This document shows, piece by piece, positions 6,635 through 7,572 of a stretch of 7,572 nucleotides of DNA; position 1 is the stretch's first letter; each line of letters starts with the position of its first letter. Origin of the DNA: Clostridia bacterium (lineage in GTDB: Bacteria; Bacillota; Clostridia; Oscillospirales; CAG-272); assembly GCA_017453085.1 (NCBI GenBank), contig JAFTKV010000291.1, forward strand, positions 1 to 7,572. Reading direction: 5' to 3'. Below the pieces are notes generated by a model, which was given only the letters and a program-made list of their open reading frames with translations, ran no database searches and was not told where the DNA came from. The translations under genes were made by a program, and so were the position numbers.

Positions 6635-6764
6635 CCCTCTCCGTCCCTGCAGACGCTGCTTCGCAGCTTTCTGCGTGCCACCTCCCCCAGAGGGGGCGGC
6701 TTAGAGTTTTCCCTCAGCCATAGCCTCCCCTTCTGGGGGAAGTGCCGCGAAGCGGCGGAGAGGG
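6635..6764. repeat. Palindromic, MITE-like intergenic element between dnaK and dnaJ
   Basis: The ends are perfect 9-bp inverted repeats, CCCTCTCCG (6635-6643) and CGGAGAGGG (6756-6764). Inside, a long imperfect stem pairs 6679-6701 with 6722-6744 (core CCCCCAG with CTGGGGG, few mismatches). Two side hairpins flank it: GCTGC-TTC-GCAGC (near 6655-6667) and GCCGC-GAA-GCGGC (near 6744-6756). An outer 8-bp pair, GTGTAGAT (6614-6621) and ATCTACAC (6792-6799), may mark a larger element of 186 bp. There is no open reading frame and no clear target-site duplication. The design resembles dispersed intergenic palindromes I associate with Clostridia genomes; copy number cannot be seen from one window. 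Confidence 0.65.
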
Positions 6765-6803
6765 TTGCAAAGGGTATTAAAAACCTTCCTCATCTACACT
6801 CAT

Positions 6804-6829
6804 AGGGGAAGGGATATTTCCCTTCCCCT
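6804..6829 (-). terminator. Strong hairpin after dnaK, partial terminator or mRNA-stabilising stem
   Basis: AGGGGAAGGGA and TCCCTTCCCCT form a perfect 11-bp stem with a 4-nt loop, 13 nt after the dnaK stop. No T-run follows on the minus strand, so it is not a complete Rho-independent terminator. It may protect the 3' end of dnaK mRNA from exonucleases or lower expression of dnaJ relative to dnaK, as is common in heat-shock operons. Confidence 0.6.
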
Positions 6830-6842
6830 TACGGCAAATGGC

Positions 6843-7572
6843 TTAGTTGTCGGTCTTGTCTTCGAAGTCAGCGTTGTAGTAGTCCTGACCGTCTGCGCCC
6901 TGTGCGCCGGCATCGTAGCCGGGAGCGCCCTGTGCGCCGCCGTTCTGGGCATACAGCTTCTCGGACAGCTTGTAGAACGCCTGCTCCAGTGCCACGCTGT
7001 CAGCCTTGATGGCCTCGGTGTCGCTGGTGGTGATGGTGGTCTTCAGCTTCTCGATCGCTTTCTTCACAGGAGCCTTGTCGTCGTCGGAAACCTTGTCGCC
7101 GATCTCCTCCAGTGCCTTCTCGCTCTGGAGCAGGATACTCTCGGCGCGGTTCTTGGTCTCGACGGCTTCCTTGGCCTTCTTATCTTCCTCAGCGTACTTC
7201 TCAGCTTCCTTCACTGCCTTCTCTACGTCCTCCTTGGACATATTGGTGGAGGAGGTGATGGTGATGTGCTGCTCACGGCCGGTGCCCTTATCGGTAGCGG
7301 AAACGTTTACGATGCCGTTGGCGTCGATATCGAAGGAAACCTCGATCTGAGGAACGCCGCGGGGAGCGGGAGCGATGCCGTCCAGGATGAAGGTGCCGAG
7401 GGTGGTGTTGCCTGCAGCCATCTCACGCTCGCCCTGGAGCACGTGGATCTCAACCTGGGTCTGACCGTTGGCAGCGGTGGAGAATACCTGGCTCTTCTTG
7501 GTGGGGATGGTGGTGTTACGGTCGATGATTCTGGTGAATACGCCGCCCAGAGTCTCAATACCCAGAGACAGA
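6843..7572 (-). CDS. dnaK: Chaperone protein DnaK (Hsp70), C-terminal part, cut by right window edge
   Basis: The frame is open from the right edge (first whole codon at 7571) to TAA at 6843, giving 242 residues. The start codon and the whole ATPase domain lie outside. DnaK is the ATP-driven Hsp70 that binds exposed hydrophobic segments with DnaJ and GrpE. Seen: the start of the beta-sandwich substrate-binding domain (LSLGIETLGGVFTRII), then NTTIPTKKSQVFSTA, VEIHVLQGERE, APRGVPQIEVSFDIDANGI and VSATDKGTG, all nearly invariant in the family. A charged helical lid of about 110 residues follows, then a Gly/Ala/Gln-rich linker and an acidic tail (NADFEDKTDN). An internal ATG at 7442 is not the start. 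Upstream grpE and hrcA are expected by analogy but not seen. A hairpin lies 13 nt after the stop. Confidence 0.98.
   Translation of the reverse strand, partial: LSLGIETLGGVFTRIIDRNTTIPTKKSQVFSTAANGQTQVEIHVLQGEREMAAGNTTLGTFILDGIAPAPRGVPQIEVSFDIDANGIVNVSATDKGTGREQHITITSSTNMSKEDVEKAVKEAEKYAEEDKKAKEAVETKNRAESILLQSEKALEEIGDKVSDDDKAPVKKAIEKLKTTITTSDTEAIKADSVALEQAFYKLSEKLYAQNGGAQGAPGYDAGAQGADGQDYYNADFEDKTDN

Noticed and set aside
7442..7442. ATG at 7442 as a separate small gene start
   Set aside because: The frame is open to the window edge and the upstream codons encode conserved DnaK substrate-binding domain sequence, so it is internal.

Overview
The window is a piece of a bacterial chromosome. 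It is most likely from a moderately GC-rich Clostridia (Firmicutes) species of the Ruminococcaceae/Oscillospiraceae type, probably a gut organism. This rests on three things: the dnaK-dnaJ-prmA order, which is the downstream half of the Firmicutes hrcA-grpE-dnaK-dnaJ-prmA heat-shock cluster; an AddB-type (not RecBCD-type) recombination nuclease subunit; and a divergent second GyrB/ParE-like topoisomerase subunit of a kind I associate with Clostridia. The taxonomic call is inference. Every gene I can support lies on the minus strand, so the window reads from right to left.

Right part (7572 to 4521): the 3' end of dnaK (chaperone substrate-binding domain, start outside the window), a 267-bp gap, complete dnaJ, then complete prmA 15 bp further on. 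The gap holds a strong hairpin just after dnaK and a roughly 130-bp imperfect palindrome with 9-bp terminal inverted repeats. It looks like a dispersed, MITE-like intergenic element inserted into the heat-shock operon.

Middle (4481 to 3938): a self-contained unit consisting of a perfect-consensus sigma-A promoter, a small threonine-rich lipoprotein gene and a clean Rho-independent terminator. It occupies the place where many Firmicutes carry rsmE after prmA.

Left part (3937 to 1): a near-consensus promoter preceded by two 13-bp direct repeats, then a 667-residue divergent type IIA topoisomerase B subunit. After it comes a 106-bp gap folding into three consecutive stem-loops, then addB, which runs off the left edge. 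I see no terminator or promoter in this last gap, so the topoisomerase gene and addB are probably co-transcribed.

The heat-shock genes act in protein folding and ribosomal protein methylation. The topoisomerase and AddB act on DNA topology and double-strand break repair. The least explained parts are the triple stem-loop leader before addB, the divergent topoisomerase without an adjacent A subunit, and the tandem operator-like repeats at its promoter. I found no tRNA, rRNA, CRISPR array, transposase or phage gene.
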